DNA of 64,000 nucleotides from Candidatus Roseilinea mizusawaensis. Its GTDB lineage: Bacteria; Chloroflexota; Anaerolineae; J036; Brachytrichaceae. The notes beneath the pieces were generated by a model. The model saw only the letters and a list, made by a program, of their open reading frames with translations, did no database searches and was not told the DNA's origin. Location: positions 372,001 through 436,000 of the forward strand of contig JAEANN010000044.1 of NCBI GenBank assembly GCA_016841965.1, read 5' to 3'. This document shows, one piece after another, positions 44,259 to 52,357 of the stretch; position 1 is the first letter of the stretch, and each line of letters starts with the position of its first letter. Both the position numbers and the translations under genes were made by a program.

Positions 44259-45476
44259 TCAGGGCGATTTTGAGGCCGGGCTGATCTCGATCTGGATCGT
44301 GGCCGGCAGCACGCTTTGGGCCGTGATGCCCTCTGGTGTCACAATGCGCGGCGTTACCTGGTGGATGCCCGCTGTCAGGCCGGATACGTCCACGATCACG
44401 CGCACATCTTCTTCGGTCAGATCATTCAGGCGGGGTAGGGGGCCATTCAGCACAATGTCAACTGAATCGGGCGAAATGTCGCTGCTCAGCCCGTCGCCCA
44501 ATCCCTCCAGTTCAGGCTGTCGCGTCACCGTGCGCGAGCCGAGCAGTGGCTGGATGCGGATGCGCACACGCACAGTTTGGGCCTCTGTCACCAGTGACAC
44601 ACCGGCGGGCACATTCAGGCCCACAGCCTCGTCAATGTCTGACTGGGCATTGGCGATCGATACGCTCATGGTCTCGATGTAGCCTTTGGTGGCCTGAACG
44701 GCATCCACCGGCCCAAACACCGTCACGATCGGCGGGTCGACCGAAATATCGGTGACGGCATAGCCTTCGGCGGGTTGGCCGCGCCATTTGACAACCACCG
44801 GCAAATCGCGGTAGTTGCTGAGCTGTTCCATCGGAATGCGCACCGTCACCGTATCCGGCGCGATGGTCACGCCGACGACGAGATCGCCTTCGAGTGTGCG
44901 CGCATACACGCGCGCATCCTGCTGCACCGACGAGCGCGCGCTGTCCACAGACACCGTGACGTTGACGCCGGCGACGCGGGTGATGATCTGTTGCGAGGCG
45001 GTCACAGTGACCTGCTGAGGGAAGACGGCCGGCGTGCCGGCCCTGAAACCCAGCGCCGGGCTGCCTACGACGCTGACCCGCACCGGCATCTGTGTTCTGA
45101 TCAGCCGATCGATGATCAGGGTTGTTGTCAGGGGATACCACGATTCGATGCGCAGTGGGGATCGATTGAGTGTGGGAGTCAGCGTGATCACGTGGGCGCC
45201 CACATCGAGGCCGTTGAGGTCCACGTTCACTGTCAGATCGGTCGATCGTAGTGACTGGAAAGCTTTTTGAGGTCCGCGCAGAGTTGCCGTCACCACCTGA
45301 GGCAGAGCATTCAGCAAGGTTCGGTCGCCCAACTGCTCCAAGCCGATTGCATTCACGCGCGCCGGCACGGCCTGCTCGACGATGGGGTCATCCTGCAGGG
45401 TGGACATCAGCCAGGTCGCGAAAGCAAACAGCAGGGCCAGCAACATCAGACCGACGTTGTTGACAAACCAGTGCAT
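44259..45476 (-). CDS. YbbR-domain protein (CdaR-like)
   Basis: The 405-aa protein has an N-terminal transmembrane helix (F-V-N-N-V-G-L-M-L-L-A-L-L-F-A-F-A-T-W-L) and four extracytoplasmic YbbR repeats of about 80 residues, each with a V-x-G-P or V-x-V-x-G core. In Firmicutes CdaR binds and tunes the c-di-AMP cyclase CdaA, normally the neighbouring gene. No cdaA is next to this copy. The ATG at 45476 gives a typical short cytoplasmic start. An ATG at 45509 overlaps a TATAAT and is less likely to be the start. Confidence 0.82.
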   Translation of the reverse strand: MHWFVNNVGLMLLALLFAFATWLMSTLQDDPIVEQAVPARVNAIGLEQLGDRTLLNALPQVVTATLRGPQKAFQSLRSTDLTVNVDLNGLDVGAHVITLTPTLNRSPLRIESWYPLTTTLIIDRLIRTQMPVRVSVVGSPALGFRAGTPAVFPQQVTVTASQQIITRVAGVNVTVSVDSARSSVQQDARVYARTLEGDLVVGVTIAPDTVTVRIPMEQLSNYRDLPVVVKWRGQPAEGYAVTDISVDPPIVTVFGPVDAVQATKGYIETMSVSIANAQSDIDEAVGLNVPAGVSLVTEAQTVRVRIRIQPLLGSRTVTRQPELEGLGDGLSSDISPDSVDIVLNGPLPRLNDLTEEDVRVIVDVSGLTAGIHQVTPRIVTPEGITAQSVLPATIQIEISPASKSP

Positions 45477-45553
45477 CAAGGAGTTCTGGCCGCGAATCAC
45501 CAGGGGCATTATAGCGAGCGGAGATTGAGCGTAGGCGGGGCGGGTGAGCAGAG

Positions 45554-45574
45554 GTCGCAAGTCGCAAGTGGGAG
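45554..45574. repeat. Short heptad repeat (GTCGCAA type)
   Basis: Units GTCGCAA, GTCGCAA, GTGGGAG upstream of ybbR, in the 290-bp gap to the small surface-protein gene. A fifth heptad consensus in this window. The rest of the gap shows no gene or clear RNA. AAGGAGCGAT at its end is the ribosome binding site for 45767. Confidence 0.5.
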
Positions 45575-45766
45575 GAAGGGTACCAAAGTCCGGTGAACTC
45601 CGACTAATCGTCACACAGCTTATTGGCAAGCCGGAAATCGTGCTGGTTTATCATCCGATATCTGGTGGCGTCGATGCCAGACATAGCATGGCTGCTCAGC
45701 GAGTCTGTGGCTGCCAGAAGACTGTTGCCATAGGAAGCGACGAACTGCAAATAATTAAGGAGCGAT

Positions 45767-46330
45767 ATGTCAAACAAAGTCCTACCTCCCATCACGGTCA
45801 TAGGCCCGCTGATTGCCGCGATTGCCCTCATCGCCGGCCTGAGCAGCGTGCTTCCCGCACGGCCCTGGCAGTCTGATCCGCTGGTCAGCCCGCTGAAACT
45901 TGTGGCCGACCGCAATGAAGCCGGCTTCACGACCCTCACCAAAGTCGGCGACACGATCACCTATACCCTGATTCTGACGACCGCCAGCAGCAGCGCCATC
46001 GCCGGCGTGCTGACCGACACGCTGGACCCAATCGCGCAGATTGTGCCGGGATCGCAGGCAGCCAGCAGCGGCAGCGTGACGCTCTCTGGCAATACCCTGT
46101 ATTGGTCAGGCCAAATGGCCCCGCCAGACACGGTCACCATCACATTCAGAGCCACATTGACTAAAACATTGCCTCCGCTGGGGCCGCTGGTCAACACGGC
46201 CATCGCCGGCCAGGTCGGTGGAGTCACGCTCACGTCGAACCCGGTGACCACCACTTTGGAACCTTATTACGCATACCTGCCCATTGTGGTCAAGCCGGCG
46301 ATGGTGTATCTGCCCATCATCCAGCGTTAG
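45767..46330 (+). CDS. Small secreted DUF11-like protein with YLP motifs
   Basis: The 187-aa protein has a signal peptide (hydrophobic residues 9-30) and one DUF11/CARDB-like beta-sandwich (V-G-D-T-I-T-Y-T-L...G-V-L-T-D-T-L-D). The C-terminus is two copies of Y-L-P-I-V-V-K / Y-L-P-I-I-Q-R. DUF11 repeats are found in surface and S-layer-associated proteins. The YLP motif recurs at the end or domain borders of other exported proteins in the window. GGAG lies 6 bases before the ATG (AAGGAGCGAT). The function is unknown, and a cell-surface structural role is likely. Confidence 0.75.
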   Translation: MSNKVLPPITVIGPLIAAIALIAGLSSVLPARPWQSDPLVSPLKLVADRNEAGFTTLTKVGDTITYTLILTTASSSAIAGVLTDTLDPIAQIVPGSQAASSGSVTLSGNTLYWSGQMAPPDTVTITFRATLTKTLPPLGPLVNTAIAGQVGGVTLTSNPVTTTLEPYYAYLPIVVKPAMVYLPIIQR

Positions 46331-46353
46331 CGCGCGCCGCCGCCGAGCCGCGC

Positions 46354-46381
46354 TTGACAATCTTTGCCGGCCGGATATACT
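46354..46381 (+). promoter_or_regulatory. Promoter of the tRNA cluster
   Basis: Consensus TTGACA (46354-46359), 16-base spacer and TATACT (46376-46381), ending 39 bases before tRNA-Phe. No protein gene starts here, so it should drive the three tRNA genes. Confidence 0.75.
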
Positions 46382-46420
46382 AGCCTCGCGTGCGCGACAG
46401 GTCTTGAACGTATCCGGTGC

Positions 46421-46493
46421 GCCGACGTAGCTCAGTTGGTAGAGCACACGACTGAAAATCGTGGGGTCATCAGTTCGAGACTGATCGTCGGCA
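46421..46493 (+). tRNA. tRNA-Phe (GAA)
   Basis: The cloverleaf is complete. The acceptor GCCGACG pairs with CGTCGGC, D-stem GCTC/GAGC, anticodon stem CACGA/TCGTG with loop CTGAAAA (anticodon GAA), and T-stem ATCAG/CTGAT with TTCGAGA. Discriminator A. CCA is not encoded. Confidence 0.96.
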
Positions 46494-46507
46494 CTCAGTT
46501 CGAGAAT

Positions 46508-46579
46508 GCGGGTGTGGCTCAGTGGTAGAGCGTCTCCTTGCCAAGGAGAAGGTCGCGGGTTCAAATCCCGTCGCCCGCT
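46508..46579 (+). tRNA. tRNA-Gly (GCC)
   Basis: The acceptor GCGGGTG pairs with CGCCCGC (one T-G pair), anticodon stem TCTCC/GGAGA with loop TTGCCAA (anticodon GCC), and T-arm with TTCAAAT. The discriminator is T, as usual for bacterial tRNA-Gly. It lies 14 bases after tRNA-Phe. CCA is not encoded. Confidence 0.95.
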
Positions 46580-46590
46580 TGATAGGGAAG

Positions 46591-46639
46591 AAAGAAGAGG
46601 GATGAAGGATCAACGTTTCTTCCTTCATCCCTCATCTTT
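46591..46639 (+). terminator. Long hairpin with U-run between tRNA-Gly and tRNA-Ala
   Basis: Arms 46591-46609 and 46621-46639 are complementary over 19 positions with a single A-A mismatch, an 11-base loop and a T5 run at the end. The arms are purine-rich 7-bp-like units (AGGGATG, AAGGATC and complements). It looks like an intrinsic terminator, yet tRNA-Ala begins only 14 bases later with no room for its own promoter. Confidence 0.7.
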
Positions 46640-46654
46640 TTAGCCTTGCCGCGA

Positions 46655-46727
46655 GGGCCTGTGGCTCAGTTGGGAGAGCGCCTCAATCGCACTGAGGAGG
46701 TCAGGGGTTCGAATCCCCTCAGGTCCA
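46655..46727 (+). tRNA. tRNA-Ala (CGC)
   Basis: The acceptor GGGCCTG pairs with CAGGTCC and includes the G3-U70 pair that identifies alanine tRNAs. Anticodon stem CCTCA/TGAGG with loop ATCGCAC (anticodon CGC), T-stem AGGGG/CCCCT with TTCGAAT, discriminator A. CCA is not encoded. Confidence 0.95.
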
Positions 46728-46786
46728 TGTCCTCAACCTGATGCCGGCGGTCGGTGAGTATGTCGAACCGATCGCCGCTTCGCTTT

Positions 46787-47413
46787 TCACTCGCTCTGAA
46801 CGGTGGGAATCTTCGGCGGAGCCGATTCCTTCACCAGGTAGATGCCAGGCAGACTGATCAGTGTTGTGACGCCCTTGATCAGAATATTGCTCAGCACGAT
46901 CGCCCAAACCACCTCGGCCGGCAACTCCCCGCCAAATGCCAGCCAGGCGAACAGCAGGCTGTCGAGCGGCACACTGACAGCGTTGCTGGTCAGCACCCGC
47001 GCCCACTGATAGCGCCGAGTGATGCGCGTCACCCATAACCGGTAGATTTCGGTGTCCACCAGTTCTGCGACAACTTCGGCCACGATGGAGGCGAAGACGA
47101 TGCGCCACACCGGCGCCAGCACTACAGCAAACTCGGTCTGTGGCCCCACAGTTGGGTCGGCCGGCAATTGCGCTACGAGCGAAAACAACAGCGCCATGAC
47201 GATGTTGATCACTGCCGCGCTGATGATGAGCGCGCGCGCTGCCGCAACCCCGGCCACTTTGTGCACCATGTCACGCAAGGTGAAGGTGAATGGGTAGATC
47301 AGCGTGCCGGCATCCATCGACAGGCCGGCAATCACGACAATGCGCAGACTGGTGATATCGGCCATCATCTGCGCTGCAATGTAGGCCGAGCACACGACGA
47401 TCAAGCGAATCAT
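46787..47413 (-). CDS. Queuosine-precursor/VUT family transporter
   Basis: The 208-aa membrane protein has six hydrophobic segments and the family features A-D-I-T-S-L-R-I, Y-P-F-T-F-T-L-R-D near residue 43 (normally F-P-x-T-Y-x-x-x-D), V-A-E-V-V-A-E-L-V-D-T-E-I-Y and N-A-V-S-V-P-L-D-S-L-L-F. YhhQ-type members take up preQ0/preQ1 for tRNA queuosine synthesis. It overlaps the DUF4261-like gene (ATGA) and is last in the lysine operon transcript. No queuosine genes are nearby, so the exact substrate is inferred. Confidence 0.78.
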   Translation of the reverse strand: MIRLIVVCSAYIAAQMMADITSLRIVVIAGLSMDAGTLIYPFTFTLRDMVHKVAGVAAARALIISAAVINIVMALLFSLVAQLPADPTVGPQTEFAVVLAPVWRIVFASIVAEVVAELVDTEIYRLWVTRITRRYQWARVLTSNAVSVPLDSLLFAWLAFGGELPAEVVWAIVLSNILIKGVTTLISLPGIYLVKESAPPKIPTVQSE

Positions 47414-48156
47414 GCGTCTGGACTCCTCTTGGCGGCGTGCGGGGTCAGTCGCCACACGCCGAACGGGTTGAAGAATAAATCATCGGGCGCAAACCGGCGG
47501 CAGGGTTCGTGGGACAGGGTGAAGTGATCTGGCTCGCCGGCCACGCCGAACATCTGGCCGGTATGCAGGGCTGGCTGTTCGTGCAGCACATAGAGCAGAA
47601 AATCTTTCAACCACTGGCCGGCCTGCTGCGGGGGCAGTCCGCCGCTCACCACGGCATCGGGCAAACCCAGCATGTGCATTCCGCAAGAGTACACCTCCTC
47701 GCAGCCGCCGATCAGGGCGACATAGGCGATCAACAGCGCGCCGATATGGGTTTCACGCCGCGCAGCGTGTTCCAGCCAGTCCTGTGCGCGATGGGCAACC
47801 CCAGATGTCTCGACTTTCACGGCCAGGCCGCCGGCCTGCAATACGGCGCCGGCCAGCGCCATCATGTTGCGCGCGGCCGGCAGCGCGCCGCCCTCGCCGA
47901 TCAGGTAGATCACGCTGCGATGCGTCGCAATGGCGGCCAAATCGGTCTCGCTGAAGAGTCGGCCGGCGCGCGCAAACAGCTCGCGCAAGTCGGGATCATG
48001 CCCCATGTACTCCAGGCGCGCCGCGGCAACGCCGTTATTCAGCATGTCGCCCGACAAGCCAACGGTGTCGCCGGCGCCGGCCAGCGCCTGCGCCAGGGCT
48101 GTGCGTGATTCCCAGCCGCCGGGGATGCACAGGACGATAGGGGGCGCCTCGCTCAT
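47410..48156 (-). CDS. DUF4261-like protein of unknown function
   Basis: The 248-aa soluble protein starts I-V-L-C-I-P-G-G-W and contains a central Y-S-C-G-M-H-M-L-G-L-P-D motif and a late F-N-P-F-G-V-W-R-L. The S-C-G-M-x-x-x-G-L-P-D block is what I associate with DUF4261. No catalytic pattern is obvious. It overlaps both neighbours by ATGA, so it is translated with the homocitrate synthase and the transporter, but a role in lysine synthesis is not implied. Confidence 0.5.
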   Translation of the reverse strand: MSEAPPIVLCIPGGWESRTALAQALAGAGDTVGLSGDMLNNGVAAARLEYMGHDPDLRELFARAGRLFSETDLAAIATHRSVIYLIGEGGALPAARNMMALAGAVLQAGGLAVKVETSGVAHRAQDWLEHAARRETHIGALLIAYVALIGGCEEVYSCGMHMLGLPDAVVSGGLPPQQAGQWLKDFLLYVLHEQPALHTGQMFGVAGEPDHFTLSHEPCRRFAPDDLFFNPFGVWRLTPHAAKRSPDA

Positions 48157-49487
48157 CGCTTCGACCGCAACATCACCCCACTGGCGTGAGATACTTCGCC
48201 CACCTCGCCATTGCGCGAAGTGTCGGTCAGGTTCTGCGCGATGCGGCCGCGATACTCCTCCGGCACGTGGATCGGTTGCAGGCCAAACTCTTTCTCCGCG
48301 ATTTCGATCAACAGTTGCGCCGGCGACGCGCCAAACGGAATGCTGTACACCTGTTGTTTGAACGAGGCAGCGATAGATTTGGCGGTCGCCTCGTCCATAT
48401 TAAAGCCGCAAATCTCTTTCAGGAAGTAATGGATCACATTCCAGCCGCTGAGCGGCCCCAGCAGGATTTCCGATTCGGTCACCCCAAACTGGTCGAGCGG
48501 GTTTGCTTCGTAGGTGCTGGTCGAATTGATGACTGCCTTGCCGTGCACGCCGGCAGCGTGCGTGCGGTTGGTCAGGCTGACCGGCTCTTTGGAGGGCACC
48601 AGCTTGCGCAGCTTGTCGGCCATCAGCACGTTGATCGGGTACGAGCCGCGCAGGTGATAGCCGTCGAGCTTGTCGTAGTGTTTGTCCACAAACAGGTTAA
48701 ACAACAGGGCGGTCATGGAGGTGATGCCGGAGCGTTCGCCGATGCCCAGCAACGTGGTCTGGAGGTAGCGCATGCCGGCTTTGACGGCTTCCAGCGCATT
48801 GATCAGGCTGAAGCCCCGATCGTCGTGAAAATGACCTTCCAGATCGACATGCGCATAGCGCGCGCGCAACAACTCGACGCGCCGGCGCACGGCCTGGGGG
48901 GTGGCCACACCCACAGTGTCCGGCGTGCCAAAGCGATGCACCAGCGGCGCCAGTTCGTCGTACACGCGGAACAAATCCTCTTCGCGCGTGCGGAAGGCGT
49001 CTTCCCCGCTGAAGCGGATGATGAGGTCAGGATGGTTGCGTTGCACGTCTTCAATCAATGCGCGGGCGTGGTGGGCGATCTCTTCCAGCCGGCGTCCATG
49101 ACTGTGATTGCGCGCGGTGTCCGATGTGCCGATGTACATGTTCAGCCCGTCGGCCCCGGCCTGGATGGCCGCTTCGATGTCGGCGGGGTGGCAGCGCACA
49201 TGCGCCAGCAGAAAGGTGTAACCGCGCTGCAAGATCATCTCGTCGCGCGCGGCCTTGATGGCTGCAAAGTCCTGCGCCTCCTGGGGACTGACATTCGGCG
49301 CGAATGTCTCGATGAACTTCACCCCATAAGTGATCAAGGCGCGCGTAATCTCCACCTTGTCCGAGGTGGTGAAGAAGTATTTGTAGTGATCGTGCAGCAG
49401 GGAACTCTGCGATCCTTCACGCAGGGTCGTGTCGATAATTTCAAGGGCGCGCGGCTGATAGTCCCGGAAAAGGAGTCTCATCGTCAT
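48153..49487 (-). CDS. Homocitrate synthase
   Basis: The 444-aa DRE-TIM metallolyase has D-T-T-L-R-E-G-S-Q-S near residue 19, the metal-binding histidines in E-G-H-F-H-D-D-R-G and T-H-A-A-G-V-H-G-K-A. It condenses 2-oxoglutarate with acetyl-CoA, the first step of alpha-aminoadipate lysine synthesis. Position behind lysK (ATGA overlap) favours homocitrate over 2-isopropylmalate. The protein lacks the long C-terminal LeuA regulatory domain. Homoaconitase and homoisocitrate dehydrogenase are not in the window. An alternative ATG is two codons downstream. Confidence 0.85.
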   Translation of the reverse strand: MTMRLLFRDYQPRALEIIDTTLREGSQSSLLHDHYKYFFTTSDKVEITRALITYGVKFIETFAPNVSPQEAQDFAAIKAARDEMILQRGYTFLLAHVRCHPADIEAAIQAGADGLNMYIGTSDTARNHSHGRRLEEIAHHARALIEDVQRNHPDLIIRFSGEDAFRTREEDLFRVYDELAPLVHRFGTPDTVGVATPQAVRRRVELLRARYAHVDLEGHFHDDRGFSLINALEAVKAGMRYLQTTLLGIGERSGITSMTALLFNLFVDKHYDKLDGYHLRGSYPINVLMADKLRKLVPSKEPVSLTNRTHAAGVHGKAVINSTSTYEANPLDQFGVTESEILLGPLSGWNVIHYFLKEICGFNMDEATAKSIAASFKQQVYSIPFGASPAQLLIEIAEKEFGLQPIHVPEEYRGRIAQNLTDTSRNGEVGEVSHASGVMLRSKR

Positions 49488-50575
49488 ACAACTAGCTTAC
49501 GGATCACTTGCTCCAAAATGTCAACACTCTGATTAAACTCGGCGATTGATACGTGCTCGTCTGGCGTGTGATCCAGCGCAGAGTCGCCGGGGCCGTAGGC
49601 TACGATGGGCACATTCCACACCGGCCCGACCACGTTGAAATCGGCTGTGCCGGTCTTGTGTTTGAACGCCGGCCTCAACCCTGCGGCGCGGATGGCGTCC
49701 ACAAATGCGCGCGCCAATGGCGTATCTTTTGAAGCGCGATACGCATGCTCGGCCCCGTAGTACATCAAGTTCGCAGTCTCATCACCACTGTGAATGCCGG
49801 AATCGTTTAGCCAGCGGTTGATCTCGCTGGTCATTGCGTCCGGCCCAAACTCCACCGGCAGGCGAAATCCGATCAACACAGTGCACCAATCGCGCAGTCC
49901 GTCGGTGTCCGAGCGGATGGCGCGCAGTGAGGGAATGATCTGGTCAAACGCTTTGGGCTTGTCGGTGTTGTACGCGCGGGCGTAGGCGTCGATCCAGTTC
50001 CACAACTGCACGGCGTGTTCAATGACGCCGGGTTCGGGGACGGCGGTGTGGCGGGCCGGCCTCTCGAAGTGCGCCTCGACCAGCAGCCGGCCTTTGTAAC
50101 CCAGTGTGACGCCGTTCACGCCGCTCGGCTCGCCGATGATGCACAGCGCCGGCGCGTAGTGTTGCGCCGCGTAATGCGCGCCCTTCGAGCTGGCTGCCTC
50201 CTCTTGTGTCGCGCCGATGACGACGATCTGCCACTGGCCGGCCTGTGTTGGCGCGCCGGCGCGCAACCATTGCCCCACGCGCTCGGCGGCCAGAATGAAC
50301 GCGCACAGCGGCCCCTTTGCGTCGACCGTGCCGCGCCCGTACAGGTTGCCCTCTTCATAGCGCACCGGCACCTGGCCGCCCACCGTGTCCATGTGGCCCA
50401 GCATGACCAGTTGGCGCGACCCGTTGCCGATGATGCCTACGGCGTTGCCGGCTTCGTCGATGAAGGCGCGCTCGAACCCGCGCGCTGCCATCTGGTCGCG
50501 CAGGAACTGCGCTACTGCCTCCTCCTCGCCACTGAGCGATGGGATGCGGACACATTGTTCTAGAAGCTCGATCAT
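49484..50575 (-). CDS. lysK: [LysW]-lysine hydrolase
   Basis: The 363-aa M20 metallopeptidase-fold enzyme releases lysine from the LysW carrier, the last step of the pathway. Metal-site motifs are in order: L-G-H-M-D-T-V-G-G, R-G-T-V-D-A-K-G-P, and the catalytic/metal A-T-Q-E-E-A-A-S followed by I-I-G-E-P-S-G. H-K-T-G-T-A-D-F-N comes in the C-terminal part. The ATG at 50575, two bases behind the lysJ stop, starts the conserved N-terminus. The much longer open frame upstream is antisense-like and rejected. It may also act on LysW-ornithine. Confidence 0.9.
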   Translation of the reverse strand: MIELLEQCVRIPSLSGEEEAVAQFLRDQMAARGFERAFIDEAGNAVGIIGNGSRQLVMLGHMDTVGGQVPVRYEEGNLYGRGTVDAKGPLCAFILAAERVGQWLRAGAPTQAGQWQIVVIGATQEEAASSKGAHYAAQHYAPALCIIGEPSGVNGVTLGYKGRLLVEAHFERPARHTAVPEPGVIEHAVQLWNWIDAYARAYNTDKPKAFDQIIPSLRAIRSDTDGLRDWCTVLIGFRLPVEFGPDAMTSEINRWLNDSGIHSGDETANLMYYGAEHAYRASKDTPLARAFVDAIRAAGLRPAFKHKTGTADFNVVGPVWNVPIVAYGPGDSALDHTPDEHVSIAEFNQSVDILEQVIRKLVV

Positions 50576-50577
50576 GG

Positions 50578-51735
50578 TCAGCCGGCCAGCACTTTTGCGG
50601 TTTTGTCTACCACTGTGTCGATTTGTTCGTGGGTGATGACCGCCGGCGGCAGGAAGCGCAACACGTTGAGGCCGGCCGGCAGCGCAATCACCCCTTCGGC
50701 TTGCAGCGCGCGCAAATACGGCGCCACTTTCGTTTTCAATTCCACACCGATCAACAAGCCCAGCCCGCGCACTTCGCGGATAACCGGCGCGTTGATTTCT
50801 TCCAGTCGTTCCATGAAGTACGCGCCCTTTTCGGCGGCCAGGCGCGGGATGTCGAGCCGTTTCATTTCGCTGAGCGATGCAAGGCCGGCTGCGCAGGCCA
50901 ACGGGTTGCCGCCAAAGGTGCTGCCGTGTGTCCCCGGCGCAAGATTGCGCACGCTGTCGCCGATGCCCACTGCGCCCATCGGTACCCCGCCGCCAATTGC
51001 CTTGCCCATCGCCAATAGGTCGGGCGTCACGCCGCTGTGCTCGCAGGCAAACCATTTGCCGGTGCGTCCGAAGCCGGTTTGTACTTCATCGAGGATGAGC
51101 AGCGCTCCGCGCGCGTCGCAGATCTCGCGCGCGCCGCGCAGGTACTCCGCTGCGCCGGGGTGAACGCCGCCCTCGCCCTGCACCGGCTCGATCAGCACGG
51201 CCGCGGTGTGATCGGTGACAGCCTCGGCCAGCGCGTCCAGTTTGTTGTAGGGCACATGGCTGAAGCCGGGCACCAGCGGCTGGAACGGCTCGCGGTACTT
51301 TGGCTCGTAGGTGGCCGATAGCGCGCCCATCGTGCGCCCGTGAAAGCCGCGCACGGCAGCCACCACGTTGGGCCGGCCTGTGCTCAGCCGGGCAAACTTG
51401 ATTGCCGCTTCAACGGCTTCTGCGCCAGAGTTGCACAGAAACACGCGCTGCAAGCCGGCCGGCAGCACGTTGCACAGCGCGTCCAGGAATTCGGCGCGCC
51501 GGTCGTTGTGGAAAATCTCGCTGCAATTCAACAGGGTCAGCGCCTGTTCGTAGATTGCGCGCGCCACGGCCTCGTTGCCGTGCCCTAGCGTGCTGACGCC
51601 CTGGTTGCTGGCACAGTCAATGTACTCGCGCCCCTGGTCATCCCACAGGGTGGCGTCTTTGCCGCGCACCAGCGTCAGGTCGCGCTTGGGATAGACGCCA
51701 GAGGTGTGTTGTTGCTCAAGAGATTGGTAGGTCAT
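50578..51735 (-). CDS. lysJ: [LysW]-aminoadipate semialdehyde aminotransferase
   Basis: The 385-aa class III PLP enzyme shows A-S-N-Q-G-V-S-T-L-G-H, N-S-G-A-E-A-V-E-A-A, I-L-D-E-V-Q-T-G-F-G-R and the PLP lysine in A-M-G-K-A-I-G-G-G-V-P. It converts LysW-bound aminoadipate semialdehyde to LysW-lysine. The ATG at 51735 begins the family's N-terminus (T-Y-Q-S-L-E-Q). The 94 codons open upstream are only translated heptad repeats (Q-Y-A-I-R-S-T units) and antisense sequence. No Shine-Dalgarno precedes the ATG because the repeat arm ends 4 bases away, which is unusual. Confidence 0.9.
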   Translation of the reverse strand: MTYQSLEQQHTSGVYPKRDLTLVRGKDATLWDDQGREYIDCASNQGVSTLGHGNEAVARAIYEQALTLLNCSEIFHNDRRAEFLDALCNVLPAGLQRVFLCNSGAEAVEAAIKFARLSTGRPNVVAAVRGFHGRTMGALSATYEPKYREPFQPLVPGFSHVPYNKLDALAEAVTDHTAAVLIEPVQGEGGVHPGAAEYLRGAREICDARGALLILDEVQTGFGRTGKWFACEHSGVTPDLLAMGKAIGGGVPMGAVGIGDSVRNLAPGTHGSTFGGNPLACAAGLASLSEMKRLDIPRLAAEKGAYFMERLEEINAPVIREVRGLGLLIGVELKTKVAPYLRALQAEGVIALPAGLNVLRFLPPAVITHEQIDTVVDKTAKVLAG

Positions 51736-51739
51736 GGCG

Positions 51740-51830
51740 TGCGTATTCCGTGTTGCGTATTGCGTACTGCGTATTGCGTATTGCGTACTGCGTATTGCGT
51801 ACTGCGTATTGCGTATTGCGTATTGCGTAT
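51740..51830. repeat. Heptad arm A, 13 units of TGCGTAT
   Basis: Thirteen units in unbroken 7-bp phase on the plus strand: TGCGTAT (nine copies), TGCGTAC (three) and one TCCGTGT. Only unit 2 deviates strongly. The last base is the first base (on the plus strand) of the S23 stop codon. Confidence 0.93.
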
Positions 51831-52261
51831 CAGGCGTTGTAGTCGGCGGGGTCGTCGCGCAGAGTGGCGGCGCGTTCTGCCGGCACGATAACGAGAAGAA
51901 GACGAATGATTTGAGTAAGCAGATCAAGACGATGTGCGACAACTTCCTCGCCGAGGATGTGCCGGGCTTTCCAGTACCAGTCGCGGCTTTCTCTGGCCGA
52001 ACCGAGCGCATATTCATGCATTCTGGCCTGATCCTTGCCGGAGCAGCGGCTGTAACCCTCAGCGAGATTGGCGCTGATCGAACCGAGCGCGCGGTTGAGC
52101 TGGTCGCTCAGAGAGAGGGTGCGTCTATCCATCGAAAGCTTTGTCACGTCATGCCATCCGATGTCGCCGGCGAACAGCGCCAGCCGATAAACCCGCATCT
52201 TCCACAAACTATCGCCGGTGATCGTGGGCGGCACCGTATTCTCCCATTCCTCATAGTTCAT
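51830..52261 (-). CDS. Four-helix-bundle protein, 23S rRNA intervening-sequence (S23/IVP) family
   Basis: The 143-aa, mostly helical protein has L-W-K-M-R-V-Y-R-L-A, L-S-D-Q-L-N-R-A-L-G-S-I-S-A-N-L-A-E-G-Y-S-R and A-L-G-S-A-R-E-S-R-D-W-Y-W-K-A-R, the signature of the family first known from intervening sequences of 23S rRNA genes and related in fold to Avd of diversity-generating retroelements. GGAGG lies seven bases before the ATG at 52261, between the arm and the gene. The biochemical role is unknown, and pentameric nucleic-acid binding is shown for Avd only. It interrupts lysZ-lysJ and is bracketed by inverted heptad arms. Confidence 0.85.
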   Translation of the reverse strand: MNYEEWENTVPPTITGDSLWKMRVYRLALFAGDIGWHDVTKLSMDRRTLSLSDQLNRALGSISANLAEGYSRCSGKDQARMHEYALGSARESRDWYWKARHILGEEVVAHRLDLLTQIIRLLLVIVPAERAATLRDDPADYNA

Positions 52262-52273
52262 GCCTCGGCCTCC

Positions 52274-52357
52274 ATACAATACGAAATACGCACTACGCAA
52301 TACGCGCTACGTGCTACGCACTACGCACTACGCAATATGCACTACGCAATACGCTCT
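52274..52357. repeat. Heptad arm B, 12 units of ACGCAAT/ACGCACT
   Basis: Twelve units in 7-bp phase: ATACAAT, ACGAAAT, ACGCACT, ACGCAAT, ACGCGCT, ACGTGCT, ACGCACT, ACGCACT, ACGCAAT, ATGCACT, ACGCAAT, ACGCTCT. Reverse complements (ATTGCGT, AGTGCGT) match arm A with about one mismatch per unit. More degenerate than arm A. Confidence 0.9.

Noticed and set aside
51736-52017. 94-codon N-terminal extension of lysJ (Q-Y-A-I-R-S-T repeats)
   Set aside because: It is the heptad arm read in frame, plus sequence antisense to the S23 region. The family N-terminus starts at 51735.
51830-52261. Accessory gene of a diversity-generating retroelement (Avd)
   Set aside because: No reverse transcriptase, template repeat or variable repeat is in the window. 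The S23 family is only fold-related to Avd.
51740-52357. CRISPR array suggested by the dense repeats
   Set aside because: Units are 7 bp in tandem without spacers, and no cas genes are present.
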